A DNA stretch of 64,000 nt. Source: Sciurus carolinensis (lineage: Eukaryota; Chordata; Mammalia; Rodentia; Sciuridae). The notes beneath the pieces were generated by a model. It did no database searches and had not been told where the DNA came from. It saw only the letters and a list, made by a program, of their open reading frames with translations. How positions within the stretch are numbered: the first letter of the stretch is position 1; every line of letters starts with the position of its first letter. Below, in pieces: positions 10,247 to 20,289 of this stretch. The position numbers were made by a program, and so were the translations under genes. Where the stretch lies: the NCBI RefSeq assembly GCF_902686445.1, contig NC_062227.1:21874277-21938276 (forward strand), in the 5' to 3' direction.

Positions 10247-10739
10247 TGGCTCCACTGCCTCCTCCCTCTCAGGGGAAGATGCCATCGGCCAAAGTCCCAA
10301 ACTGTTAATACAAAAAGAGCCTGTGCAAAGGGGGCAACAAGCACTGAAAGAGACCCCAGAATGTGTAAGCTTTAGGCCAATGCCAAGCTGTGGGATGTGT
10401 TACCTGGTGGTTGGAGCAGGGGAATGAATTATGGCACCATTTCCTATTACAGCATATGCTTGCCATCCTGTTTGACACAGGAGGAGCAGTTTCCCATTGA
10501 TTCTGAGGTAGAGCAGACAGTGCGGAGCAAGACATCATGGATGCTGGACCAAAGATGGGAGTCAAGAGGCTGTATACCTCCCTGACTGCAGATTCTTGGG
10601 TGAGTTACTTCCCCTGTGCTGGCCTCACAATGATGCCCTTGTAATAGTGGCCTGAGCTTCGGGTCAAAAAGCAGTTGAAGTCTGGACACCACTGATGAAG
10701 TTTAAATGATTTTTCAAAAATTTGACTTGAATATCCATG
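10247..10739. other. Unassigned intergenic sequence
   Basis: Moderately GC-rich, with short open frames on both strands but no recognisable protein, splice structure or repeat family. It could be an old LTR or captured retroviral flank; I see no decisive signal. Confidence 0.4.
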
Positions 10740-11240
10740 TGGCAGGCAGAATTCTAAGATGACCTCCAATGACCTTCACCCTTGTGTGATCTCCTCCTCT
10801 TTGAGCATGAGTTAAACCTGTGAATATAATATATCTTCCATGATTGTGTTCTGTTATTTAGCAAAAGAGAGACTATCTGGGTAGGCCTGAGCTACTCAGT
10901 CAAGCTCTTTAAAAGTAGAGAATTTTTTTCTGACTGTTCAGAGGATGGAAAGTCAGGAATTCATGGCACAGGAAGAATTTGACACACCATGGCTGGCTGG
11001 AAGATGAGGGTGACTACATAGCAGAGAATTAGACTAGTCCCTAAGGAACAAGGAAAGTTCACAGATGATAGCCATAAGGAAAATGAGAACTTCAGTCCAA
11101 AAGTCACAAGTAAATAATTTTTGTAGCAACAGGCATGGTGTTGGAATTGGATTAGTCCCCAGAGCCTCCAGTTGAGATCTCAGTGGAGGTTACACCACTA
11201 CCTTGACTTTTCCAGGCTTGTGATACCCTAAGCACATAAT
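10740..11240 (+). repeat. Ancient LTR-like interspersed repeat (probable)
   Basis: The segment opens with ggcaggcagaattctaagatg and later contains attagtccccagagcctccag and ttttccaggcttgtgatacc. These phrases resemble widespread ancient mammalian LTR-type repeats, but I cannot name the family with certainty. It is heavily diverged and contains no coding remnant. Confidence 0.4.
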
Positions 11241-11498
11241 AAGGTCATGCTTTATCAGACATCTGACATACAGATCTTGTGAGTTATTGAATGGGCATAT
11301 ATGTTAGTTCCTTCACATGTGGTTACACAACTGCAGAAAATTTATCCATTCTAGTTAAGCCAGATTCATACTCATTGCATATATATTATATATGCATGAA
11401 GTTGATACTTGGACAGAATATACCACATGACAACTTTTACTAGTGCACTGTGAAGCTGATGGTTATGAATACCCTATAGAGATTATAATGTAAATATA

Positions 11499-11813
11499 TG
11501 ATCGCCCACTGCCCGCGGGGACAATCACAACACGTACGCTCTTCTTGATCACAGGAACCAAAAGGGCTTTATTCCACAAGTCTCAGACTTATATTGAGAA
11601 CATCAGCCTATCAGAGAGTCGACTACCAGGAAAGTCAGCCTATCAAGGAACAGTCTCCAGGCAGATACCAGGATCGCCTCATGTACAACAGCCAACCAGA
11701 GTTACTTCCTAAAACTTGTATATGAGTGCAGCTCTGTCTGGCAAGCTGCCAGGCGCCATCTTAGAGATCAGGCCACGGTGTGGCTCTGGGGCCCTCAGAA
11801 CCCGCTCCTGACA
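11499..11813 (-). repeat. 3' LTR of class II ERV fragment 2
   Basis: On the minus strand it starts TGTCAGGAGCGGGTTC at 11813 and ends GGGCGATCA at 11499. AATAAA (tttatt at 11568-11573) lies about 70 bp from the end, with a TATA-like ATATAAG just upstream. A purine tract (AAGGGGGAGA) immediately follows at 11814. The LTR is shorter than that of provirus 1 and lacks the 54-bp array, although the adjoining internal region resembles provirus 1. Confidence 0.8.
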
Positions 11814-11978
11814 TCTCCCCCTTATTCTTTAAATAAAGAAAAGATGACTTGGGACCATGCCTGTCTTAGGTTGTCCATGGCAAATTACATCCTTACCCGT
11901 CATTGGAATTCTGACCTCCAGGCATCAGAACCCTGTCTTAGGTTGGTATGCATTTCCATGGATCTTACCCGTCTTTGA

Positions 11979-12886
11979 CTACTGGTCCAGTATGCTTAGC
12001 CATACTTGGGGGGATGTGCCTGTCTCAATGGCTGTCAAAGTCTGTACTATAGGCCGTTGATGACATCGGGCATCTTGGCGAGCTCTGATTTGGCTGCGTA
12101 TAACATAGGCTATCCCTAAGCACATAATAATCAGAACAGCTACTGTTACAGCCCACTGTTTTGTCAATCCCAGGGCTTTAGATAACAAAGAGAACATCTC
12201 GGATACCGATGCAACTTGAACCCTGCTGGCATTGACTCTGAGTATTTCAGCTCATAGCTGACTGGTTAAATTATCAAACGTAGATGACCAATTACCAGTA
12301 AGGTAGACAGAGAGATTTTTAGATAACATAATGACAGAGCTAAGGTTATTATAAGCAATAGGGGTGGCACACACTGCTCTTAAAGGATAAACACATCCCA
12401 GTCCCAAAAGTTCTTGCAAGATATGCACTTGTTCTTGTAGTAAGTTCACTCTTTGATTTACAAGGAGTATGCCTGCTGTTAGATGTTGGTTTAGGGTCTC
12501 TTTAGTCTGTAAGGCTGCAGCTGTATTTTCAGCCAAGTGATTGTTGTTGCTGTATGGTTGTGTCAATGCTGCTGCTGTGGTTGCGGCTGCCGCTGCAGAG
12601 ACTGCTACCATGGCGACCACGGCCGCTGTGATGCCAAAATCTCTCCTGTTTCTTGATAGTAACACTGGCAATTCCACATCTGTAACAGAGACTGGGACTG
12701 GTAGGAAGGTAGGAACACACATTAAGACTGCCAGCGGGAACCTAGAAGCATTCCAACATTGAGAGAGATAGCATAAATCTGAAGTACAATTGAGAGAAGT
12801 GGTTGTCTCATTAGTTAGCAGAAACATAAAAGGGGGAAACACACAAACTGGGGTAGGTGGAAAGGTACATAGTTGAACTGTTCCTC
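11979..12886 (-). pseudogene. ERV fragment 2 env, surface end plus transmembrane subunit
   Basis: This is the longest retroviral reading in the window. From the right it carries a Cys- and Asn-rich end of the surface subunit (NETTTSLNCTSDLCYLSQC), a basic cleavage-like site (LLSRNRRDFG), an Ala-rich fusion-peptide-like stretch, a heptad region, a further Cys pair, and an anchor (WAVTVAVLIIMCLGIAYVI) in the part ending at 11979. A TGA at about 12252 interrupts an otherwise continuous frame; at the same place provirus 1 has an Arg codon, so this looks like CpG decay. Most of the surface subunit is absent and the frame meets integrase directly on the right. It is not expected to make a functional envelope. 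Confidence 0.85.
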
Positions 12887-13504
12887 CTAAGAGACTAAAA
12901 AGAGGTTGTCAAGGGGGAAAAGGCTATGAGCATCATGGTCATCAGGAGTATGTTCAGCATCTTCATTTTGTTGGTCTGAGTTACTTGTTGGTAGTGTTGG
13001 CACTGGTCGAGTTAGTCGCTCAGGAACCCAGATAGGCGATGTTTTATCCTGTGGAAACACACAAACCGAGCGATGGCTCCAGTAAAGCACCGGGTCTGGG
13101 ATATTCCATTTTCCAGTAAGAACATCCTTCCATTTTACCGTTGCTCTATCATGTTGTTTATGATTGCCATGTCTCTCAGTGGCAGAGCGACCCTCATTAT
13201 CCAGAGTTAAAAAATTTAAAATAAAGAGGCAAAGAGAAAGTTTATCTTTAGGGGACCTGAAGGTCTCTCCTGTTCCCCCTTTTTGTTTATAAAGGGTATT
13301 TTTGAGGACGAGATGTGCATATTCAACAATATCTTGTCCTTGTGGGTTATAAGGTATACCTGTGGTTAGAGTTATTTCAAATTTAGTGAGAAATTGGTTA
13401 AAAGAGATTGAAGTATAAGCAGGGCCATTGTCCGTTTTAAGTTGTTTAAGATTACCAAATTCAGGAATGTGAGTAACTGTCGCTGTCCATGGCAATTTGT
13501 CACT
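12887..13504 (-). pseudogene. ERV fragment 2 integrase remnant (catalytic core end and C-terminal domain)
   Basis: Retroviral integrase joins viral cDNA to host DNA. TDNGPAYTS supplies the second catalytic Asp, and IPYNPQGQDIVEYAH supplies the catalytic Glu with the characteristic turn before it. Beyond the core comes a C-terminal segment with VKWKDVLTGKW and SVCVFPQD, typical of betaretroviral integrases. The zinc-binding domain and the first catalytic Asp are missing because the reading stops against an LTR at 13505. The end overlaps the start of env in another frame, as is common in this virus group. Confidence 0.85.
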
Positions 13505-14169
13505 GCCTACAGCAACACTTTGCGCGGGTATAGAGGATAGAGGAACTGAGGTTTGCTTGCTTTAAGAGAAGAGAGAGAGGCTTTGCATAAGAGAGAAAGA
13601 CTTTGCTTAAGAGAGAGAGAGACTACACTTTCAGAAATCTTATCTTCTTAGTTTTGCTGCTGCTTCTTAAAGGTGCGTCCTGCATCCTGTGAACTAAGGG
13701 TCCGTCTACCTAAGGTGCTTTAGGGATGTGTCCCACGTACTGCAATCTGTGATCTGCAACCTAAAGATGTGTTCTCAATTCTCCGCTCTGTGATCTGCCT
13801 TCCACTGCTGCCCCTACTCACTGTTTCTATTTGCTTGCCGCTTCTTCTTCTTCCTTTCTGCTAATGGCTTCTCTGTTTCTTTCTGCTAGCTGCTCCTCAT
13901 ACTGTTGCTCCTTACTCCTTGTCACTTTTCTCTGCCTGCTGCTGCTCTTTACTCTTCTACCTACTGTCTGCTTATATTCCCTCCAAGAGGTGGAGGGCGG
14001 AGCCATGCCAGTTGAGATCAGGCAAGGAGCCAGCTGCCCAATCAGGAGCAGGCGCAAGCAGGAGCACTTGAGAACACCTGTGCACGCATACCTTCAATGT
14101 GATCAAAACAGCTTCTGGCTGGCTGCCAGGCGCCATCTTCAGCGAGTTCACATGGCATAGCCCCCAACA
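13505..14169 (-). repeat. LTR of ERV fragment 3 (different family)
   Basis: On the minus strand it begins TGTTGGGGGCTATGCC at 14169 and contains AAGATGGCGCCTGGCAGCC, a TATA element (cttatatt at 13971-13978) and a long polypyrimidine/purine R-like region. The left end (about 13505, TGCCTACAGCAACA on the plus strand) is approximate. A purine tract (GAAGGGGGAAT) follows at 14170-14180. It joins integrase sequence of fragment 2 directly. Confidence 0.65.
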
Positions 14170-14267
14170 ATTCCCCCTTCTTTATATAAAATGAAAAGAA
14201 AGACAGCTGCTTCCATTTTGTGATCCTTGAGTTGAAGAGCCCTGTGCCTTGTTTCTTAAATGATTTG

Positions 14268-14530
14268 GTAACATCTTGCCCTCAACATCAGTAATTTGCA
14301 CTCATTAACCCAATGTTTTCCTTTTCTACACTTTGGACAAAGACCTGGGGCATAAGGTGTAACAGATTTTACTATAGTTATCTCTTATCTTTTGTTAGGG
14401 CATTGTCTCTTTGCTGCAGCATAAGTACAAATTTAGTAGCCACATTTGTTTTTATTTCTTGGTTTTTGTTTGCCAAATGCTATAACTGTTCCAGTACATA
14501 TTCTGAGTCATAAAGAGGGAACAGTATCTT
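14268..14530 (-). pseudogene. ERV fragment 3 gag nucleocapsid remnant with CCHC zinc knuckle
   Basis: The minus strand at 14298-14339 encodes [14 protein letters not shown], a perfect Cys-X2-Cys-X4-His-X4-Cys zinc knuckle. This is the RNA-packaging module of retroviral nucleocapsid. The frame continues on both sides (YAPGL before, KLLMLRARC after). Further upstream a second frame reads a Lys/Gln-rich segment (about 14385-14480) that fits the gag C-terminal region, separated by a frameshift and stops. It lies about 100 bp from the polypurine tract of the adjacent LTR, so pol and env have been deleted between gag and the 3' LTR. No other coding remnant is visible. Confidence 0.72.
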
Positions 14531-14534
14531 TGTT

Positions 14535-14660
14535 GTTAGAAATGCACATAAATGAAGATTTGGGCCTACTTGTTCTTCTATTAGGTGCAGAGTCTCTGTT
14601 CTAGTACCTTAGTCTTTGATCCACTTTGAGTTGAGTTGGGAAACACGTTATTGCACAGAT
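14535..14660 (-). repeat. L1 ORF2 fragment
   Basis: The stretch containing gaagatttgggcctacttg and tttgatccactttgagttga aligns by eye with L1 positions near 605-690, 25990-26070 and 38900-38985. Orientation is minus strand. Confidence 0.7.
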
Positions 14661-16055
14661 CTACAGAAACAGGTTTTTTCATTATGTAGTTTTGGGGATA
14701 CACATTAGTGAAGAGATAATAAATTTTAACTAGACAGTAATTACTAAAAAGGCTAAATGATCATCTTCTTTGACAAAACAGATCGTTGGTGGAATTTTTT
14801 TCCTCCTGATATGGGCTGAGGAGGCCTCTGCCATTGTCATTTATTGGTGCACTGCTTAGGGCTGAGCTAACCATTTCCCTAGCTAACTTGTTGCCTTCAG
14901 GGCTCCTGAACCTGCTCCATTTGTCCTTCCATCCAAATAGAAAAATTTGTCTTGTGGCTGAGATGGACCATTCACAACCACCCAGAGTGTTAATATGGGA
15001 TAGCGATTAGGTCCCTACTTCTGGTGGGACCTGTAGATATCCTCCCTTATCCCTGTGTTGAAGAAATCTTCTTTTCTTTCCCTTCTCTGTATCCTTAGAG
15101 TCTCTCCCTTCCCTACCATGTACAAACAGCCCAATTCTTTCTATGAGTTTATGTTTTCATAAAAGATGGAAGAAAAACTGACTTCAGACAGCTTATGTTC
15201 CCATACTGCTGTAAACCTCCCCTAGGGCAAGAGGTAGGGACACAAAGTCTGTCACCCTGCTGGAAATGAAGGAAGGTTAAAGGGACAACCAAGATTATCC
15301 ATCAGAGCATTCTATGTCCTGATAACCTTGGCTACAGATTTGCTACCAGCAATCCAAGGTGCCCCTGCATCCCCAAGCAATTAAGCACTAAGAGTTTCTC
15401 TGTTTGGCTCTGGCAGTGGACCTGATCAACAACCTCTTTGCCATTTAGCTCTGTAGTTATGAGCATGTTGCTTTATATTTACAGACAACCATGTAAAGAG
15501 GATAGTGATATCCCACTGGCAGGTTTGTTATGAGATTCAATCCAGACACTAATATGAAAAACCTGTAGCTGCACTCCTCTATAAAATCTGCTTCATAAAT
15601 AATAGCTGTCTTTCCTCCCTAGAGTAGGAAATTCTTGTGGAACCTGACCTGCCCCCTCAGTCATGGATCCTTAGCCAGAGTACACATCAGAATGACCTTG
15701 ACAAGATTTCTCTAAACTATCATATGGAATTCCCTTGTTGATGGAAACAAGACTTCTACTTCAAAGACCAGTCAAATTGTTAATCTGCAATCATATCTGC
15801 TTCAGTAAATGCATACATCCATTTGGAACCAATGGTGTATAAGTCTATTTCCCCTTAATTCCACCAACACTAGATATTGTCAGATTTCGTCTCTTATTGC
15901 CCATTTGATCTGCTCCTTTTATCAAGACCTGCCCATTGTGTCATCTGAAATGATCATTAAATCTGCATATTCAAAGGCTCCTAGGGTTTTGAGGTTTAGC
16001 AAATATAAAAACAATGTCCAGTTGAATTACCATAAACAAAATAATATTGCATGCT
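14661..16055. other. Unassigned sequence with a short ancient L1 piece
   Basis: There is no supported gene. Positions about 15820-15900 (ttccaccaacactagatattg) resemble the carboxyl end of an ancient minus-strand L1. The remainder shows no repeat or coding signal that I recognise. Confidence 0.45.
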
Positions 16056-16484
16056 ACATCCAGAGAAACAGAATCAATAATGTTTGTTCTTAGAAAACAA
16101 ATTTATTTTCAGGAACTGGCTCACAGGATTAATGGAGGCTAGAATTCCAACATCTGCAGGATGGGCAGGCAGATTTTACACAAAGGAAGAACCAGTGCTG
16201 TAGTTCAAGTTCGAAAGTCATCTGCTTCCTGAATTCCTTCTTACTTCAAGGTCAGTCCCTTTTTCTTTTACAGGCGTCCAATTGACCTGATAATGCCCAC
16301 CTGCATTGTAGAGGACAGTCTACTTGACTCAAAATCCACTGCTTTAAATGTTAATTCCATCCAAAAAATACCCTGATAGAAATATTGACAATGATGTTGA
16401 GCTATCTGGATATCCAGAAGAGCATTGATAAGATATCTGGACAATGTGGCAGAGGTAAGTTGATATATACAATTAACTATCACA
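16056..16484 (-). repeat. Ancient ERVL-type LTR (MLT2-like)
   Basis: The phrases cagagaaacagaatcaata, ggaactggctcacaggatta, ttaaatgttaattccatcca and, at the end, tacaattaactatcaca match the character of MLT2-class LTRs read backwards. On the minus strand it starts TGTGATAGTTAATTG at 16484. Strongly diverged; family by recognition only. Confidence 0.6.
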
Positions 16485-17640
16485 TACTTAAACTTATTCA
16501 TTGTAGTTTGGGAGGTTGAAGGAGAAGGCTCACTTAAGCCTAGTAATTTGAGGTTGACTGGGCAATATATTTAAACCCCACTTCAAAAAATTTTTTTTCT
16601 CATCTATAATCCAAATTTGACTGGGTGTCCTTTATTTCCTCTTGCAGTCTTACACAGGGAAGGTTCTATGGAGGACCAAGTTTCTCCAGGCAACAGCCCC
16701 ACTAAGTTCAGCACACGTTGCTATCCAAGTGTGGGACTCTTTGGATGTCCCAGATGAGTGAAACCTCTAGATGACTACAGGCCAGGTGATAGATACCATG
16801 TGGAGCAAAAAACACACAGGGAGACCATTCAACACAGAGACTCCTATTATAAATGTCTGTTGTTTTGGAGTGTATTGTTGAGAAGTGGCTATCCAGAGCG
16901 TTATCGTGCTGGCAACCATCCCCTCTTTTTCTGTCACCTGATACCAATGGTTAACAAAGAGATTCTCTTAAGGAGTGGATGTTATCATTTTGACTATAGT
17001 ATGCATGTATTGGTTTATGTGCAGGGATATGTTTCTGAACATCCCATCAAAGGAATTTCCCAGGGAAATTTTCATGATATATGCTTTTCAACCCACTCTT
17101 GGAATTTAGAATCTATTTCCAATCCATATATATGATGGATACTGGAAACAATACATTTGTTTTATATTTTTTAATGTGGTGTGAACTGCCTCACATGTTC
17201 CAGACAAATGCTGTACCATTGAGCTACAACCCCAGCCTCTCTAATCCTTTCTATAAGATGAGCTGCCACTGCCATCACTCACTTTTGGGACTTGAGAGTC
17301 TCTTAGTACAAACTGCTCCTTGAGCCATATGAAAAATTATATCTTCAGCCAGTTGTGTGATGAATGTGCAATATGACAAAGGGCAATTTTTTACCTTAAG
17401 AAGTGTTGTTCTGAAACACTGTCTCTTGTTACAGGGTTAGCCCTTGGCAAGGAAGTTACTTTCATTAGGCATACAGAGACAGGACTCCTTCAGTATACAG
17501 CAAATAGGTATTCTTTGCAGTCCTTGGTCTTTGTCATGTCCCAACATAGCCCTGCTGGGTGGATAAGGTGGCCTGATTCTGGGGATCATTAGTAGGAAGC
17601 TCAGGTGCAAGGAAATCTAGGTCACATTCTCCAATATCAC
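16485..17640. other. Unassigned sequence with one ID SINE scrap
   Basis: No gene is supported. At 17175-17238 the words caaatgctgtaccattgagctacaaccccag mark a minus-strand ID-type SINE fragment. Open frames at 16758-17323 show no recognisable protein. Confidence 0.45.
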
Positions 17641-17847
17641 CTTTTTTTTTTTAATACCAGGGATTGAACCCAGGGGTGCTTAACCACTGAGCTACATCCC
17701 CCGCCCTTTGTATTTTTTAATTTGGAGACAGTGTTTCACTAAGTTGCTCAGAACTTGCTAAGTTATTGAGACAGACTTCCAACCTGTGATCCTCCTGCCT
17801 TGGCCTCCGAAGCTGCTGGGTTACAGGTGTGTGCCATAATGCCTGGT
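17641..17847 (-). repeat. Composite B1/ID SINE
   Basis: A poly-T at the left (the reversed A tail) is followed by an ID-like part (gggattgaacccaggggtgc) and a B1-like part (gatcctcctgccttggcctcc, gctgctgggttacaggtgtg). This combined structure is characteristic of squirrel-family genomes. Confidence 0.85.
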
Positions 17848-18003
17848 TCTAATATCACCTTTATAGGAATAAAGTTGATTTAGTGTTCTTAATCATTGTT
17901 CACATATTTCATTTGGTACACACTATTTTGGGTGCCCCTGAGAGACACAAGATTTGTGAAGTAATAATGTAGGAATAAGTGAAGTATTAAAATAACTAAA
18001 AGT

Positions 18004-18048
18004 GGACTGGGGATGTAGCTCAGTGGCACAGTGTTTGTTCCACTATGT
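18004..18048 (+). repeat. ID SINE fragment
   Basis: The words ggggatgtagctcagtggcacagtg correspond to the 5' part of the tRNA-derived ID element with its A-box-like start. It is truncated after about 45 bp. Confidence 0.7.
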
Positions 18049-18968
18049 TATTCTAGTCCCACTTCCCTGAAATAACTCAGATTCCTTAAATGACATTTTT
18101 TGGTGACCCTGTATCATAGAGTTGTGTAATTGTGAAGTCTCTTTTTTTTCTACCAGATAGCTTGCTGCTTAGAATGGTGTATTTTACATGACTCAGCCAT
18201 CTCTAAGAGTCCTAGGAGCTCTTCCTGGTTTTCTATGTGCTTGTACTACTTCCCTAGGGACATGATTTTTCCCCTAAACTGGGTAGAGTTTCCCAAAATG
18301 CCTAAGCCCCAGCCTAGTCCCTCTACTTAATATGCTTTTTCAGGTGGTACCTGAAATGAAGCAAGAAGACAAAGAGCCAAGAAGAAGCATTTCCAGTGTG
18401 GTGGAACAGTCTGGACTGTCGGTTGCTATAGTAATCTGACATCATCATGGAGACCATGACAACTTTCTACTAGAGACTTCCATGGCATGACAGTAGGAGC
18501 AGGGTTTCATCTTCAGATACTTGGACTCATCAAGGGTGTGAACAGCATTCTTCCCATCACCTGAATCTGAGCCTAGTTTCTCTAATTAGTGCACTTTCTC
18601 TGGGGGTGAGCTGAAGAGTGAAGGTGTTTTGATTTCAGAGAAAGGCAAGGAGACTGAGAGGAGGGCTGTGCAGAGGCATTTCTTGTGCTGAGGACCAACC
18701 TACGCATCATGGCTGCCCTAGAATCCAGATGTCATTATGGCTTATGTGGTGACTTGATGACATATTAAAGGAGACCCACTTTCTGTGGTTGGAGAGCAGT
18801 GTCCCATTTCCAGGTGTTTGGATTCAGTGGAAGGTGTGTGGAGACAAAGGGATCTGAGATCCAAATCACCTTGTTTCTGAACTGGAAGTTGGTACTCCAC
18901 TGACTCGAGAGGAAGAGAGACATGGGACCTTTCTGGCCCCAGGCAGTGTGGTGATGTCCTACATGGAT
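18049..18968. other. Unassigned sequence
   Basis: Non-coding by inspection. A purine-rich block at 18355-18420 and short minus-strand frames at 18742-18981 have no recognisable product. Confidence 0.4.
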
Positions 18969-19088
18969 ATTGTAGGATCATAAATGCTTGTATAATTTAG
19001 GTCACTTTATTTCTTTTCAAATTTGTTGATTGTAGGATCATAAATGCTTGTATAATTTAGGTCACTTTATTTCTTTTCAAATTTGTTG
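18969..19088 (+). repeat. Perfect 60-bp tandem duplication
   Basis: Positions 18969-19028 and 19029-19088 are identical, beginning attgtaggatcataaatgct and ending caaatttgttg. The bases before and after differ. There are no other copies in the window that I noticed. Confidence 0.95.
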
Positions 19089-19879
19089 TTAGGAGATGAG
19101 ATATGAGTAACAGAGAAGGAACAGGTCATGGTGAGAAGACCATTGTACCCTCTGGTTGTTATAATCACTACTGAGTTGTACCAGTGCCATTGGTCACTGA
19201 CCCAATGCTTAGCATGGTACCAGGCACACAGTTACTCTGAGGCACAGTGATTTCTGGGTTCAGTTTTTCCCTGAGAAGCTCCTCATGGGCTTATATCAAG
19301 TGTCTGAAGGAGTCTGTTTCTGAGGATCTGAGTGGTGATGGCTGCTGAAGCTTCTGCTCCACATTTGAATTCTGCAGTGCTTAGGAGACCCCCACATTTC
19401 CATCCCTGGTGGGATATGACTCCTGGTTCAAGTGAGTTCATAGATCTAAATATAATCATGTTGTTGAATAATGTGTCTACAAGGTTCACAAAATCATATA
19501 CAAGTAGACAAACTCTATTAACATCATAATTCGAAGAGGAAAGTGGGGGTTTTGTCCCACTGGCAGCTTATATGCTTTATTGTAGTCTTTAAGGCTTCTG
19601 TAGAGATGGCTTCCTAGTCTGAAAGCAATGAGTCCTGCAGCTTTTGGTAGGAATTTGATATTTAACATGTATTTGCAATAAATTTCATATACTTTTTGAT
19701 TGCTTGAATAAAAAACAGTGATTCCTACCAAAATCTTCAGATGAGTGCTGAAGTATGCAGTTGATTAGAAGGCACTGTGAAACTGAAATATGGAGTCTTC
19801 CTTGGTAGCTGAGTTTTATCCATTTTAAAATTTTTGTGGAAACCAATAATTATCTATGGATTAGTTTAATATCATTATT
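19089..19879. other. Unassigned sequence
   Basis: No gene or repeat family recognised; short open frames on both strands are ordinary background. Confidence 0.4.
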
Positions 19880-19974
19880 ATTTTATTATTTATTTTATGT
19901 GGTGCTGAGGATCGAACCCAGTGCCTCCCATGTGCGAGTCGAGAGCTCTACCACTGAGCCATGACCCCCAGCCA
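19880..19974 (-). repeat. ID SINE with AT-rich tail
   Basis: A reversed A-rich tail (tattttattatttattttatg) precedes ggtgctgaggatcgaaccca and ctaccactgagccatgaccccca, the reversed ID body. Confidence 0.8.
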
Positions 19975-20289
19975 TTATTTTTAAAAATATTGAACTAGAA
20001 TTTATCCTATTGTTATTCAGAACTGTTTTCTTTAAATAACCAAACATACTAAAATATCAGTATGATTATTTTACCAGGTTATAACATTTTAGTTTTGAAC
20101 TTCAGAAACAAATATGCATCAGCTTTCCCTAAATATTCAGATAGACATCATTGCAAATTATTGCTTCTATTTTTATCATATATTGTGTGAAAAACTAGAT
20201 AAGACCTAGTGACTATCTGTTAATATGAGAAGATCATCTTAGTGGAAATTATTCTGATTAACTGAATTTCACCAAATCTCTGAAGAATG

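Noticed and set aside
11979..12886. Domesticated env (syncytin-like) gene
   Set aside because: An internal stop, most of the surface subunit missing and direct fusion to integrase argue for decay and not for selection.
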